Assembly: GCF_009380165.1 (NCBI RefSeq)
Contig: NZ_WHUF01000007.1
Span: 248,001-312,000, forward strand
Direction of reading: 5' to 3'
DNA from: Rugamonas rivuli
GTDB taxonomy: Bacteria; Pseudomonadota; Gammaproteobacteria; Burkholderiales; Burkholderiaceae_D
DNA length: 64,000 bases
Shown here piece after piece: positions 31,042 through 40,815 of this stretch. Under the pieces are notes generated by a model. It saw nothing but the letters and a program-made list of their open reading frames with translations, had not been told where the DNA came from and searched no databases. Position 1 is the stretch's first letter. The number at the start of each line of letters is the position of its first letter. Position numbers and translations under genes: made by a program.

Positions 31042-33180
31042 ATGAAAGATGTGATCATGTCCCGTCCTCAGATGCTCGTTATCGCGGCCGCCCTCGGCCT
31101 GGCTTTCACCCAGACCGTGCTGGCTGCTCCCGCTGCCGCGCTGGCCGGCAATCCGCTGGCCGTCGCCAGCAAGCTGCCGTTCCACTACCCGGCGTTCGAC
31201 CAGATCAAGGACGAGCACTTCAAGCCGGCCTTCGTCGAAGGCATGCGCATCCAGCTGAAGGAAATCGAGGCGATCGCCAACAACAAGCAGCCGGCCACTT
31301 TCGAGAACACCGTGGTCGCGATGGAAAAATCCGGCGAGCTGCTGACCCGCGTGCAGACCACCTTCGGCAACCTGCAGGGCGCCAACACCAACGACAAGCT
31401 CGACGCCATCGATAGCGAAATGTCGCCGAAGATGGCCGCCCACGGCGACGCCATCTACCTGAACGCCAAGCTGTACGCCCGCGTCAAGTCGCTGTACGAC
31501 AAGCGCGACAAGCTCAAGCTCGATGCCGAGTCCAAGCACCTGCTGGAACGCTACCACACCGATTTCGTCCGCGCCGGCGCCAAGCTGTCCGCCGCCGACA
31601 AGGAAAAACTGAAGGCCATCAACGGCGTCATCGCCACGCTGCAAACCACCTTCACCCAGAACGTGCTGAAGGAAACCAACGCTTCGGCGCTGGTGGTCGA
31701 CACCCGCGAAGAACTGGCCGGCATGACCGACGCCGCCATCGACGCCGCCGCTGCGGCCGCCAAGGCCAAGGGCCTGGACGGCAAGTTCCTGGTCGCCATC
31801 GTCAACACCAGCGGCCAGCCGCCGCTGGCCGTGCTGACCAACCGCGCCGTGCGCGAGCGCCTGATGGCCGCGTCGCTGACGCGCGGCAGCCACGGCGGCG
31901 AATTCGACAGCCGTGAAACTGTGCTGAAAATCGCCAAGGCGCGCGCCGAGAAAGCCACGCTGCTGGGCTACGCCAACTTCGCCGCCTACTCGCTGGAAGA
32001 CCAGACCGCGCACGACACCACCGCCGTCAACAAGCTGCTGGGCGAGCTGGCCAAGCCTGCCGTCAACAATGCGAAAAAAGAAGCGGCCGACCTGCAAGCC
32101 GTGGTCGACGCCGACAAGGGCGGCTTCCAGATCGACGCCTCCGACTGGGCCTTCTACACCGACAAGGTGCGCGCCCAGCGCTTCGCCTTCGACGAGAACC
32201 AGCTCAAGCCTTACTTCGAGCTGGACAACGTGCTGATCAACGGCGTGTTCTACGCCGCCGGCAAGCTGTACGGCCTGTCGTTCAAGGAACGCAAGGATCT
32301 GCCGGTGTACAACCCGGACGTGCGCGTGTTCGACGTGTTCGACGCCGACGGCAAGCAACTGGCCATCTTCCTGGCCGACATGTACGCCCGCAGCAACAAG
32401 CAGGGCGGCGCCTGGATGAACGAGTACAGCTCGCAGTCGACGCTGCTGGGCACGCACTCGGTAGTGGCCAACCACCTCAACATTCCTAAGCCGCCGGCAG
32501 GCGAGCCTACGCTGCTGACCTACGATGAAGTCAAGACCGCCTTCCACGAGTTCGGTCACGCGCTGCACGGCATGTTCTCCAACGTGAAGTACCCGCGCTT
32601 CTCCGGCACCAGCGTGCCGCGCGACTTCGTCGAGTACCCGTCGCAAGTGAACGAGATGTGGGCCGTGTGGCCGGAAGTGCTGGCCAACTACGCCAAGCAC
32701 TACAAGACCGGCGCGCCTATGCCTAAGGAACTGCTGGACAAGGTCATCGCCTCGAAGAAATTCAACCAGGGCTTCCTGACCACCGAATACCTGTCGGCTT
32801 CGCTGCTGGACCAGCGCTGGCACCAGCTGACCCCGTCGCAAATCCCGACCGACGTGCTGGGCTTTGAAGCGGCGTCGCTGAAGGACATGGGCGTGGACTT
32901 CGCGCCGGTGCCGCCGCGCTACCGCACCACCTACTTCTCGCACAGCTTCTCCGGCGGCTACTCGGCCGGCTACTACGCCTACCTGTGGTCCGAGAAACTG
33001 GACGCCGACACCGTCGAATGGTTCAAGGAAAAAGGCGGCCTGAAACGCGAAAACGGCGACTGGTTCCGCGCCAAGCTGCTGTCGCGCGGCGGTACCGACG
33101 ATGCGATGAATTTGTTCCGCAACTTCCGCGGCCGCGATCCTATCATCGAGCCGCTGCTGGACCGTCGTGGCCTGAAATAA
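31042..33180 (+). CDS. dcp: Periplasmic M3 peptidyl-dipeptidase, copy 1
   Basis: A 712-residue zinc metallopeptidase of the M3 family (Dcp type) that removes C-terminal dipeptides from oligopeptides. The zinc site HEFGH is at residues 502-506 within TAFHEFGHALHGMF, with the third ligand glutamate about 25 residues later. A signal peptide (MLVIAAALGLAFTQTVLAAP) predicts export, in keeping with other lineages that have secreted Dcp. The start may be ATG 31042 or the ATG five codons later. It is followed after 24 bp by a close paralogue on the same strand, forming a tandem duplicate. Confidence 0.93.
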   Translation: MKDVIMSRPQMLVIAAALGLAFTQTVLAAPAAALAGNPLAVASKLPFHYPAFDQIKDEHFKPAFVEGMRIQLKEIEAIANNKQPATFENTVVAMEKSGELLTRVQTTFGNLQGANTNDKLDAIDSEMSPKMAAHGDAIYLNAKLYARVKSLYDKRDKLKLDAESKHLLERYHTDFVRAGAKLSAADKEKLKAINGVIATLQTTFTQNVLKETNASALVVDTREELAGMTDAAIDAAAAAAKAKGLDGKFLVAIVNTSGQPPLAVLTNRAVRERLMAASLTRGSHGGEFDSRETVLKIAKARAEKATLLGYANFAAYSLEDQTAHDTTAVNKLLGELAKPAVNNAKKEAADLQAVVDADKGGFQIDASDWAFYTDKVRAQRFAFDENQLKPYFELDNVLINGVFYAAGKLYGLSFKERKDLPVYNPDVRVFDVFDADGKQLAIFLADMYARSNKQGGAWMNEYSSQSTLLGTHSVVANHLNIPKPPAGEPTLLTYDEVKTAFHEFGHALHGMFSNVKYPRFSGTSVPRDFVEYPSQVNEMWAVWPEVLANYAKHYKTGAPMPKELLDKVIASKKFNQGFLTTEYLSASLLDQRWHQLTPSQIPTDVLGFEAASLKDMGVDFAPVPPRYRTTYFSHSFSGGYSAGYYAYLWSEKLDADTVEWFKEKGGLKRENGDWFRAKLLSRGGTDDAMNLFRNFRGRDPIIEPLLDRRGLK

Positions 33181-33204
33181 GATAAACCGTTTATAAGAAA
33201 ACAG

Positions 33205-35331
33205 ATGAATACCAATATGATTATCGCCGCCGGCGTGGCGGCCATTTGCAGCGTCGCGCACGCGGCCGAGCCGGCTTCCATGCTGCCGGCCAGCAATGCC
33301 TTCGCCAAGGCCAGCACGCTGCCGTTCGGCTACCCGCCGTTCGACCAGATCAAGAACGAAGACTACGGCCCGGCCTTCGCCGAAGGCATGCGCATCAACG
33401 CCGCCGAGATCGAAGCCATCGCCAACAACAAGCAGCCGGCCACGTTCGAGAACACCATCGTCGCGATGGAGAAATCGGGCCAGCTGCTGTCGCGCGTGTC
33501 CAGCGTGTTCGGCAACCTGTCCGGCGCCAACACCAACGACAGCTTCAAGGCGCTGGAGCGCGAGCTCTCGCCCAAGCTGGCGGCCCACAGCGACGCCATC
33601 CGCCTGAACGCCAAGCTGTATGCGCGCATCAAGTCACTGTACGACAAGCGCGCCAAGCTGCACCTGGACGCCGAGTCGCTGTATCTGCTGGAACGCTACA
33701 ACACCGACTTCGTGCGCGCCGGCGCCAAGCTGTCCAACGCCAACAAGGAAAAGCTGAAGGCGCTCAACGGCGAGCTGGCCAAGCTGTCCACCAGCTTCGC
33801 CCAGAACGTGCTGGAAGAAGCCAACGCTTCGGCGCTGATCGTCGACACCCGCGAAGAGCTGGCCGGCATGTCGGACAAGGCGATCGACGCCGCCGCCGTG
33901 GCCGCCAAGGCGCGCGGACTGGAAGGCAAGTTCGCCATTCCGGTGGTCAACACGACCGGCCAGGCCAACCTGTCGGTGCTGACCAACCGCGCCGTGCGCG
34001 AACGGCTGATGGCCGCGTCGCTGGCGCGCGGCAGCCACGGCGGCAAGTTCGACAACACGCAAGTCGTGCTGAAGACGGCCAAGCTGCGCGCCGACAAGGC
34101 CGCGTTGCTGGGTTATGCCAACTTCGCCGCCTACTCGCTGGAAGACCAGACCGCGCATACGCCGGAAGCGGTCAACAAGATGCTGTCCGAGTTCGCCCGT
34201 CCGGCCGTCGCCAACGCGAAGAAGGAAGGCGCCGAGATCCAGGCTGTGATCGACAAGGAAAAAGGCGGCTTCCAATTGGCCGCGCAGGACTGGTCGTTCT
34301 ACAGCGACAAGGTGCGCGCCGAGCGCTTCAACTTCGACCAGAACCAGCTCAAGCCATATTTTGAGTTGAACAACGTGCTGGTCAACGGCGTGTTCTTCGC
34401 CGCCAACAAGGTCTACGGCCTGACGTTCAAGGAGCGCAAGGACTTGCCGGTCTACGATCCGGACGTGCGCGTGTGGGACGTGTTCGATGCCGACGGCAAG
34501 CAGCTGGCCATTTTCATCGGCGATTACTACGCGCGCAGCAACAAGCGCGGCGGTGCCTGGATGAATGCCTACGTGTCGCAGTCCAAGCTGATGGGCACGC
34601 AGCCTGTGATCGCCAATCACCTCAACATTCCGAAGCCGAACGCCGGCGAGCCGACGCTGTTGACCTACGACGAGCTGCGCACCGCCTTCCACGAGTTCGG
34701 CCATGCGCTGCACGGCATGTTCTCCGACGTGAACTATCCGCGCTTCGCCGGCACCCGCGTGCCGCGCGACTTCGTCGAGTTCCCGTCGCAGGTCAACGAA
34801 ATGTGGTCGGTATGGCCGGAAGTTCTGGCCAACTACGCCAGGCACTACCAGACCGGCGCGCCGATGCCGCAGGAGTTGCTGGACAAGGTGATCGCGTCGA
34901 AGAAATTCAACGAAGGCTACCGCACCACCGAGTACCTGGCCGCTTCCATCCTGGACCAGAAATGGCACCAGCTGGGCGCGAAGCAGATCCCGGCCGATGT
35001 GCTGGGCTTCGAGGCGGCATCGCTGAAGGCTGCCGGCGTCGATTACGCGCCGGTGCCGCCGCGCTACCGCACCACCTACTTCTCGCACGTGTTCGCGGGC
35101 GGCTACTCGGCCGGCTACTACGGCTACCTGTGGTCGGAGAAGCTGGACGCCGACACCGTCAACTGGTTCACCGAAAACGGCGGCATGCTGCGCAAGAACG
35201 GCGACTGGTTCCGCAAGATGCTGCTGTCGCGCGGCGGCACCATGGATGCGATGCAGATGTTCCGCAACTTCCGCGGCCGCGATGCGCAGATCGAGCCATT
35301 GCTGGAACGCCGTGGCCTGACTGAAAAGTAA
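33205..35331 (+). CDS. dcp: Periplasmic M3 peptidyl-dipeptidase, copy 2
   Basis: A 708-residue paralogue of the preceding gene, alike in almost every segment (for example NNKQPATFENT in both and REELAGM in both), with HEFGH at 496-500. It has its own signal peptide (MNTNMIIAAGVAAICSVAHA). Differences lie mainly in the signal peptide and in short blocks such as WDVFDADGKQLAIFIGDYYA against FDVFDADGKQLAIFLADMYA, so the copies have diverged but both look functional. A strong terminator follows at 35355-35400, ending the two-gene unit. Confidence 0.93.
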   Translation: MNTNMIIAAGVAAICSVAHAAEPASMLPASNAFAKASTLPFGYPPFDQIKNEDYGPAFAEGMRINAAEIEAIANNKQPATFENTIVAMEKSGQLLSRVSSVFGNLSGANTNDSFKALERELSPKLAAHSDAIRLNAKLYARIKSLYDKRAKLHLDAESLYLLERYNTDFVRAGAKLSNANKEKLKALNGELAKLSTSFAQNVLEEANASALIVDTREELAGMSDKAIDAAAVAAKARGLEGKFAIPVVNTTGQANLSVLTNRAVRERLMAASLARGSHGGKFDNTQVVLKTAKLRADKAALLGYANFAAYSLEDQTAHTPEAVNKMLSEFARPAVANAKKEGAEIQAVIDKEKGGFQLAAQDWSFYSDKVRAERFNFDQNQLKPYFELNNVLVNGVFFAANKVYGLTFKERKDLPVYDPDVRVWDVFDADGKQLAIFIGDYYARSNKRGGAWMNAYVSQSKLMGTQPVIANHLNIPKPNAGEPTLLTYDELRTAFHEFGHALHGMFSDVNYPRFAGTRVPRDFVEFPSQVNEMWSVWPEVLANYARHYQTGAPMPQELLDKVIASKKFNEGYRTTEYLAASILDQKWHQLGAKQIPADVLGFEAASLKAAGVDYAPVPPRYRTTYFSHVFAGGYSAGYYGYLWSEKLDADTVNWFTENGGMLRKNGDWFRKMLLSRGGTMDAMQMFRNFRGRDAQIEPLLERRGLTEK

Positions 35332-35354
35332 GCAACCGTTCAGCAACGAACACG

Positions 35355-35400
35355 GGGCCGGGCTCGATTTGTGTAAGAATCGAGTCCGGCCCTTTCATTT
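35355..35400 (+). terminator. Terminator after the dcp pair
   Basis: A 15-bp stem (GGGCCGGGCTCGATT with AATCGAGTCCGGCCC, one G-T wobble), an 8-nt loop and a following T-rich TTTCATTTTG. Confidence 0.9.
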
Positions 35401-35418
35401 TGTGAGTAAGATAGAACT

Positions 35419-35628
35419 ATGAGTAACGAACTGCACGGCGTGACGCTGGAAGCCATCGTGACCCGTTTGTACGCGCATTACGGCTGGGAACAGCTGGGCC
35501 AGCGGATCGACATCAACTGCTTCATCAGCGATCCGAGCGTCAAGTCCAGCCTGAAATTTTTGCGCAAGACGCCGTGGGCCCGCGCTAAAGTCGAAGAACT
35601 TTACGTCGCCACGAAATTTACCGACTAG
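35419..35628 (+). CDS. VF530 family (DUF2132) protein
   Basis: A 69-residue protein of the VF530 family: [20 protein letters not shown], then [20 protein letters not shown], then TPWAR. The family is a small helical fold thought to bind DNA; its biological role is not known. It is followed 9 bp later by a DUF4404 gene in the same direction, a likely two-gene operon. Confidence 0.9.
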   Translation: MSNELHGVTLEAIVTRLYAHYGWEQLGQRIDINCFISDPSVKSSLKFLRKTPWARAKVEELYVATKFTD

Positions 35629-35637
35629 GGGACTATT

Positions 35638-35919
35638 ATGGACAGCAACCTGAAGGCATCACTGAGTTCTCTGCGCTCCAACCTGGCCAGCGCCGGGCCG
35701 ATCGATGAGGAATTGCAGGATTTGCTGAAACAGCTCGACGGCGATATCAGGCAGCTGCTGGAGCGCCGCGCCGCAGCCGAGGCCGCGCCGGGCGAGAGCA
35801 CCACCTACGGCCTGGCCGAGCGTACCCAGGAAATTTCCGCCAAATTCGCGGCCCAGCATCCAAAACTGGAGCCGGCCTTGCGCGAATTGGGCAATATCCT
35901 GTCCAGCATGGGCATCTGA
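35638..35919 (+). CDS. DUF4404 family protein
   Basis: A 93-residue acidic helical protein: LKASLSSLRSNLASAGPIDE, LLKQLDGDIRQLLERR, GLAERTQEISAKFAAQHPKL, ending ILSSMGI. This matches DUF4404 proteins, which are small coiled-coil proteins of unknown function. It is second in a pair with the VF530 gene; a hairpin at 35952-35974 separates it from the convergent DUF1269 gene. Confidence 0.85.
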   Translation: MDSNLKASLSSLRSNLASAGPIDEELQDLLKQLDGDIRQLLERRAAAEAAPGESTTYGLAERTQEISAKFAAQHPKLEPALRELGNILSSMGI

Positions 35920-35951
35920 ACCCGCCATGCGGCACAGCAAGTGTTCGAGGA

Positions 35952-35974
35952 CCCGGGGAACCTAGGTCCCCGGG
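35952..35974. terminator. Hairpin between convergent genes
   Basis: CCCGGGGA/TCCCCGGG, an 8-bp perfect stem with a 7-nt loop and no T-run. It lies between the converging DUF4404 and DUF1269 genes and could serve both directions. Confidence 0.6.
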
Positions 35975-35983
35975 CAGCCGGCG

Positions 35984-36493
35984 TTACGGAAACGCCAGCA
36001 TCGGCGGTTCCATACCGCCAAAGCTGATTTCGGGATGACGCTTGGCGATCATCTCTTCGATTTCCTCGACGCGCCCGACCGGCACGTCGACGATCAATAA
36101 AACCTGGCCCTGCTCGATGCGTTCGGCGAACGGTTTGAGCCGCGTGTTCGGCACGGCCGCCGCGTTCATGCCGGAAGCCCAGCCGCCGAAAATCGCCCCG
36201 CCCAGCGCCACCAGCAGGATGGCGGCGGTGCGCAAGGTCATGCCGTCCACCGGGAACATGGTCAGGAAGATGCCCGCCCCGAGGCCGACGATGGCGCCTA
36301 TCACCACGCCCAGCTGGGCGCCGTGCACCAGATCGGTTTTCTGCATGAAGCTGACGTCCGGCATGTCCGACGGCAGCGAGTCCCTGGCCATGAAGCGCAT
36401 GTGGCCGATTTCGATACGGGCCAGCAGCAGCTCGTCCAGCATCGAACGGGCACTCGGTACGTCCGGCAGCATGAAATACAATCGACGGCGCAT
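35984..36493 (-). CDS. DUF1269 membrane protein
   Basis: A 169-residue protein starting MRRRLYFMLPDVPSARSMLD. It has two glycine-rich hydrophobic segments in the middle (LGVVIGAIVGLGAGIFLTMF, AAILLVALGGAIFGGWASGM) flanked by ferredoxin-like soluble ends, which is the DUF1269 plan. Such proteins sit in the inner membrane and are linked loosely to stress responses; no activity is known. It diverges from ygiQ. Confidence 0.85.
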   Translation of the reverse strand: MRRRLYFMLPDVPSARSMLDELLLARIEIGHMRFMARDSLPSDMPDVSFMQKTDLVHGAQLGVVIGAIVGLGAGIFLTMFPVDGMTLRTAAILLVALGGAIFGGWASGMNAAAVPNTRLKPFAERIEQGQVLLIVDVPVGRVEEIEEMIAKRHPEISFGGMEPPMLAFP

Positions 36494-36640
36494 GATGGTC
36501 TCCTGACGATGGGTATCTCTCCGTTATAGCAAAGCTGCCGGGCAAAGCAATGTAAATCCGTCATCATTTACGCACAAGTGTTTGAATACTAAAAGAATTT
36601 TTCTTTCTGTCATGAGCGAAGCGGGGGCATTTCCGGTACA

Positions 36641-39046
36641 ATGCTGTCCGATATGAACACCCCTACCAATTTATTTGCGGCCGTCCCCAAGCGGTCTGCC
36701 CGCGCTGCCACAGCGCCTTTCCTTCCCATGTCCCGTGCCGAGATGGACGTGCTGGGCTGGGATCAGTGCGACGTCATCCTGATCACCGGCGACGCCTACA
36801 TCGACCATCCGAGTTTCGGCATGGCCCTGGTCGGCCGCCTGCTGGAGGCGCAAGGCTTCCGCGTCGGCATCATCGCCCAGCCGGACTGGCACTCGGCCGA
36901 CGCCTTCCGCACGCTCGGCAAGCCGCGCCTGTACTACGGCGTCACCGCCGGCAACATGGACTCGATGGTCAACCGCTACACGGCCGACCGCAAGCCGCGT
37001 TCCGACGACGCCTACACGCCCAACGGCGAACCGAACAAGCGCCCCGACCGCGCCGTGTCGGTCTACGCCCAGCGCTGCCGCGAAGCCTTCCCCGGCATCC
37101 CGGTGGTGATCGGCTCGATCGAAGCGTCGCTGCGCCGCATCGCCCACTACGATTACTGGTCGGACAAGGTGCGCCGTTCGGTGCTGTTCGAATCCAAGGC
37201 CGACATGCTGATCTTCGGTAACGCCGAGCGCGCGCTGGTCGACCTGACCCGCCGCATGGCCGACGGCGAAAGCATCAAGGCCATCCGCGACCTGCGCGGC
37301 ACCGCCTTCCTGGTGCCGGCCGGCTGGATGCCGAGCGAAGAGTGGGGCGTGCACAACAGCACCCGCGTCGACATGCCGGGCAAGATCGACAAGCATATCG
37401 ATCCTTACCTGATGGTCGACAAGAGTTCGCCGACGACCTGCGCGACCGGTAACAAACCGGCCGACGATGTGAATCCGGCCATGGTCGAGCCGACCAAGGC
37501 CGCCCTCATGGCCGAGCCGGCGCCTGCGCCGGCCGAGGTGTACAAGCCGATCCGCATCATGAGCCGCGAAGAACGCCGCGCCATGGAGCTGGAAAAGCAC
37601 CACAAGACCGTGGTGCGCCTGCCGTCGTTCGAAACCGTCAGCGCCGATCCGGTGATGTACGCGCACGCCTCGCGCGTGTTCCACCTGGAGTCCAATCCCG
37701 GCAACGCGCGCGCGCTGGTGCAGGGCCACGGCGACCGCGACGTCTGGATGAACCCGCCGCCGCTGCCGCTGCAGATGGACGAGATGGACAACGTCTACGA
37801 CATGAACTACGCACGCGGCCCGCACCCGAGCTACGGCAACGCCAATATCCCGGCGTGGGAAATGATACGGTTCTCGGTCAACATCATGCGCGGCTGCTTC
37901 GGCGGCTGCACTTTCTGCTCGATCACCGAGCACGAAGGCCGCATCATCCAGAGCCGCTCGGAGCCGTCCATCCTGCGCGAGATCGAGCACATCCGCGACA
38001 AGACCAAGGGCTTCACCGGCATCATCTCCGACCTCGGCGGCCCGACCGCGAATATGTACCGCCTGGCCTGCAAGGACAAGGAAATCGAGACCACCTGCCG
38101 CCGCCTGTCGTGCGTCTACCCGTCGATCTGCGTCAACCTGGGCACCAACCACAACCCGCTGATCAAGCTGTACCGCAAGGCGCGCTCTATCCCCGGCGTG
38201 AAAAAGATCCTGATCCAGTCCGGTCTGCGCTACGACCTGGCCGTGCGGTCGCCCGAGTACGTCAAGGAACTGGTCACGCACCACGTCGGCGGCCTGCTGA
38301 AGATCGCGCCCGAGCACACCGAACCCGATGTGCTGAGCAAGATGATGAAGCCGGGCATCGGCGCCTACGACGAGTTCAAGGCGATGTTCGAGAAGTATTC
38401 GCTGGAAGCGGGCAAGAAGCAGTACCTGATCCCCTACTTCATCGCGGCCCACCCGGGCACCACCGACGAGGACATGCTGAACCTGGCGCTGTGGCTGAAG
38501 AAAAACAACTTCCGCCTCGACCAGGTGCAGACCTTCATGCCGACGCCGATGGCCATGGCCAGCGCCATGTACCACTCGCGCAAGAACCCGCTGAAGAAGG
38601 TGACCGAGGATTCGGAAGCGGTGGAAACCCCGCGCAGCCTGAAGCAGCGCCAGTCGCACAAGGCTTTCCTGCGCTATTACGATCCGAAGAACTGGCCCAT
38701 CCTGCGCGAAACGCTGCGCCGCATGGGACGCGGCGACCTGATCGGCACCGGCGAGCGCCACCTGATCCCGCCGTACGTGGTGGGCGAGGAAAACTTCAAG
38801 TCCTCGCAGGGCAAGCGCGCGATGCCGATGCTGGCCCCGGGTGCCGACAAGCGCGGCGGCAAGCTGGCGCCGCCGGCCGGCGCCGGCCGCGGCAAGGCCA
38901 ATGCACTGACCGGTTCGCTGACGGCGCGCGCCTCGCTCGACACCAAGCCGCGCGCCTCCATTCTTGACACCATCAAGATCAAGAAGCCGGCCGCGATGGC
39001 GCTGGTCAAGGCCAAGGCCGGCAGGCCTTCGCGCAGCGGCAAGTAA
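36641..39046 (+). CDS. YgiQ family radical SAM protein
   Basis: An 801-residue radical SAM enzyme of the YgiQ family. The iron-sulfur cluster motif is CFGGCTFC near residue 418. The N-terminal region ([38 protein letters not shown]) and the C-terminal DUF3362-like part ([20 protein letters not shown]) are both typical. The substrate is unknown for the family. The last 90 residues are basic and alanine/glycine-rich. The ATG four codons downstream ([12 protein letters not shown]) is an alternative start. It is a single gene with its own terminator. Confidence 0.92.
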   Translation: MLSDMNTPTNLFAAVPKRSARAATAPFLPMSRAEMDVLGWDQCDVILITGDAYIDHPSFGMALVGRLLEAQGFRVGIIAQPDWHSADAFRTLGKPRLYYGVTAGNMDSMVNRYTADRKPRSDDAYTPNGEPNKRPDRAVSVYAQRCREAFPGIPVVIGSIEASLRRIAHYDYWSDKVRRSVLFESKADMLIFGNAERALVDLTRRMADGESIKAIRDLRGTAFLVPAGWMPSEEWGVHNSTRVDMPGKIDKHIDPYLMVDKSSPTTCATGNKPADDVNPAMVEPTKAALMAEPAPAPAEVYKPIRIMSREERRAMELEKHHKTVVRLPSFETVSADPVMYAHASRVFHLESNPGNARALVQGHGDRDVWMNPPPLPLQMDEMDNVYDMNYARGPHPSYGNANIPAWEMIRFSVNIMRGCFGGCTFCSITEHEGRIIQSRSEPSILREIEHIRDKTKGFTGIISDLGGPTANMYRLACKDKEIETTCRRLSCVYPSICVNLGTNHNPLIKLYRKARSIPGVKKILIQSGLRYDLAVRSPEYVKELVTHHVGGLLKIAPEHTEPDVLSKMMKPGIGAYDEFKAMFEKYSLEAGKKQYLIPYFIAAHPGTTDEDMLNLALWLKKNNFRLDQVQTFMPTPMAMASAMYHSRKNPLKKVTEDSEAVETPRSLKQRQSHKAFLRYYDPKNWPILRETLRRMGRGDLIGTGERHLIPPYVVGEENFKSSQGKRAMPMLAPGADKRGGKLAPPAGAGRGKANALTGSLTARASLDTKPRASILDTIKIKKPAAMALVKAKAGRPSRSGK

Positions 39047-39067
39047 GCCGTCCGCTCCGCCAAAAAA

Positions 39068-39099
39068 AGCAGCGACCCTCACCGGCGCTGCTTTTTTTT
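39068..39099 (+). terminator. Terminator after the ygiQ-family gene
   Basis: AGCAGCG/CGCTGCT stem, 11-nt loop, then a run of eight T. Confidence 0.88.
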
Positions 39100-39242
39100 C
39101 GCCAATTCCTCCAAAGAAATGTTGTTAAATACCCCTATCGGTGCAATTACATGGATAATTCAGTCCTGCTCCGGCGATGTGCGCAGTCCGCTTGCGGCTA
39201 CACTGATTGCTCCGCAGACCTCATTCTGTGAACTGGAAGATC

Positions 39243-40658
39243 ATGAAAAATTTTAAATTCTCGACCCTGTTGATGATCCCCGTGCTGGCCGTGCTGGCGG
39301 CCTGCGGCGGCGGCGGCGGTGGCTCGTCCACCGGCACCGCCACGCTGCAGAGCATCACCATCACCAGCTCCGACAACGCCACCACCATCGCCATCGGCGC
39401 GGCCGCCAAGCAGCTGATCGCCACCGGCCGCTATTCGGACGGCAGCAGCAAGGCGCTGGCCTCGACCGGCGGCCTGGTGTGGGGACCGTCGAATTCGACG
39501 GTGCTGCAGATCGCCACCAACGGCACGGTGACCGGCAAGCTGGTCGGCACCGACACCATCACCGCCACCCAGGACGGCGTGACCGGCAAGCTGGCCATCA
39601 CCGTCACGGCGCCTTGGGGCAGCGTGGTGGCCGGCGGCTACCAGACCATCGCCCGCAAGGCCGACGGCAATCTGTACAGCTGGGGCGAGAACATCAAGGG
39701 CCAGCTGGGCGACAGCACCACCATCAACCGCAGCGCGCCGGTGCTGGTGTCCGGCGGCGGCACCAGCTGGAAACAAGTGGCGCTGGGCGACCAGTTCGCG
39801 GTGGCAGTCCGCAACGACGGCACGCTGTGGGCCTGGGGCTACAACCAGGACGGCCAGCTGGGCGACGGCACCCAGATCAACCACACGGCGCCGACGCAGA
39901 TCGGCAAGGACAAGGATTGGAACCTGGTCGCGGCCGGCAAGGCGCACGCGCTGGCCATCAAGACCAGCGGCGCCCTGTACGCCTGGGGCCGCAACGACCG
40001 CGGCCAGCTGGGCGACGGCACCGCGATCAACCGCACCGCGCCGCTGAAGATCGGCACGCTGCTGTGGTCGGCGATCTCGGCCGGCGAAACCCATACCATG
40101 GCGATCCAGCGCGACACCAATGATTTGTACGGCTGGGGCGGCAACACTTACGGCCAGGTCGGCAACCTGCTCAAGGTCGACGTGCCGGCGCCGGTCAAGA
40201 TCGGCACGCTGAAATGGACCTCGCTGTCGGCCGGCGCCTTCCACACCATGGCCATCACCAACTCGGGCACGCTGTACGCCTGGGGCCAGAACACCTACGG
40301 CCAGCTGGGCAACAACGGTTCGCTCGACCTGACCTCGCCGGCGCAGATCGGCACCGACAGCAACTGGTCGCAGGTCGCGGCCGGCACCCAGCACACCATC
40401 GGCGTGCGCAACGACGGCACGCTGTGGAGCTGGGGCGCCAACACCGAAGGCCAGCTGGGCACGGGCGGCACCGATGTCGTCATTCCGCAGCAGGTGGGCA
40501 GCGACAAGAACTGGAAATTCGTGGCGGCCGGCAAGGCGCACAGCTTCGGCCTGAAGACCGACGATACGCTGTGGGGCTGGGGCCGCAACCAGGAAGGCCA
40601 GCTGGGCAACGGCCAGACCGCGGCCTACGCGCCGATCCCGGTCAACGTGCCGAACTAA
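39243..40658 (+). CDS. RCC1-repeat lipoprotein with Ig-like domain
   Basis: A 471-residue predicted lipoprotein: signal peptide ending in the lipobox LAVLAAC, then a Gly-Ser linker. A bacterial Ig-like (Big_2) domain covers about residues 38-120 ([34 protein letters not shown]). At least seven RCC1-type blades follow ([48 protein letters not shown] and so on), enough for a seven-bladed propeller. It is probably anchored at the outer membrane; the ligand is unknown. The start at 39243 is chosen because the signal peptide begins there. A strong terminator follows. Confidence 0.88.
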   Translation: MKNFKFSTLLMIPVLAVLAACGGGGGGSSTGTATLQSITITSSDNATTIAIGAAAKQLIATGRYSDGSSKALASTGGLVWGPSNSTVLQIATNGTVTGKLVGTDTITATQDGVTGKLAITVTAPWGSVVAGGYQTIARKADGNLYSWGENIKGQLGDSTTINRSAPVLVSGGGTSWKQVALGDQFAVAVRNDGTLWAWGYNQDGQLGDGTQINHTAPTQIGKDKDWNLVAAGKAHALAIKTSGALYAWGRNDRGQLGDGTAINRTAPLKIGTLLWSAISAGETHTMAIQRDTNDLYGWGGNTYGQVGNLLKVDVPAPVKIGTLKWTSLSAGAFHTMAITNSGTLYAWGQNTYGQLGNNGSLDLTSPAQIGTDSNWSQVAAGTQHTIGVRNDGTLWSWGANTEGQLGTGGTDVVIPQQVGSDKNWKFVAAGKAHSFGLKTDDTLWGWGRNQEGQLGNGQTAAYAPIPVNVPN

Positions 40659-40688
40659 GCGCAGAACCAGGCGCCGTTCGCGGCCACT

Positions 40689-40730
40689 GCAACGGACGGC
40701 GGGCGCAAGCCCGGCCGTCCGTTGCTTTTT
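40689..40730 (+). terminator. Terminator after the RCC1 gene
   Basis: A 12-bp stem GCAACGGACGGC/GCCGTCCGTTGC with a 13-nt loop, followed by TTTTT. Confidence 0.9.
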
Positions 40731-40815
40731 CTGCCTGATTATTGTCAGATTGCGACGATATCCGCCCCCGAAGCGGCTACAATTTGAAATAGTTCGTTTC
40801 CCCTCTGGAACCCTA

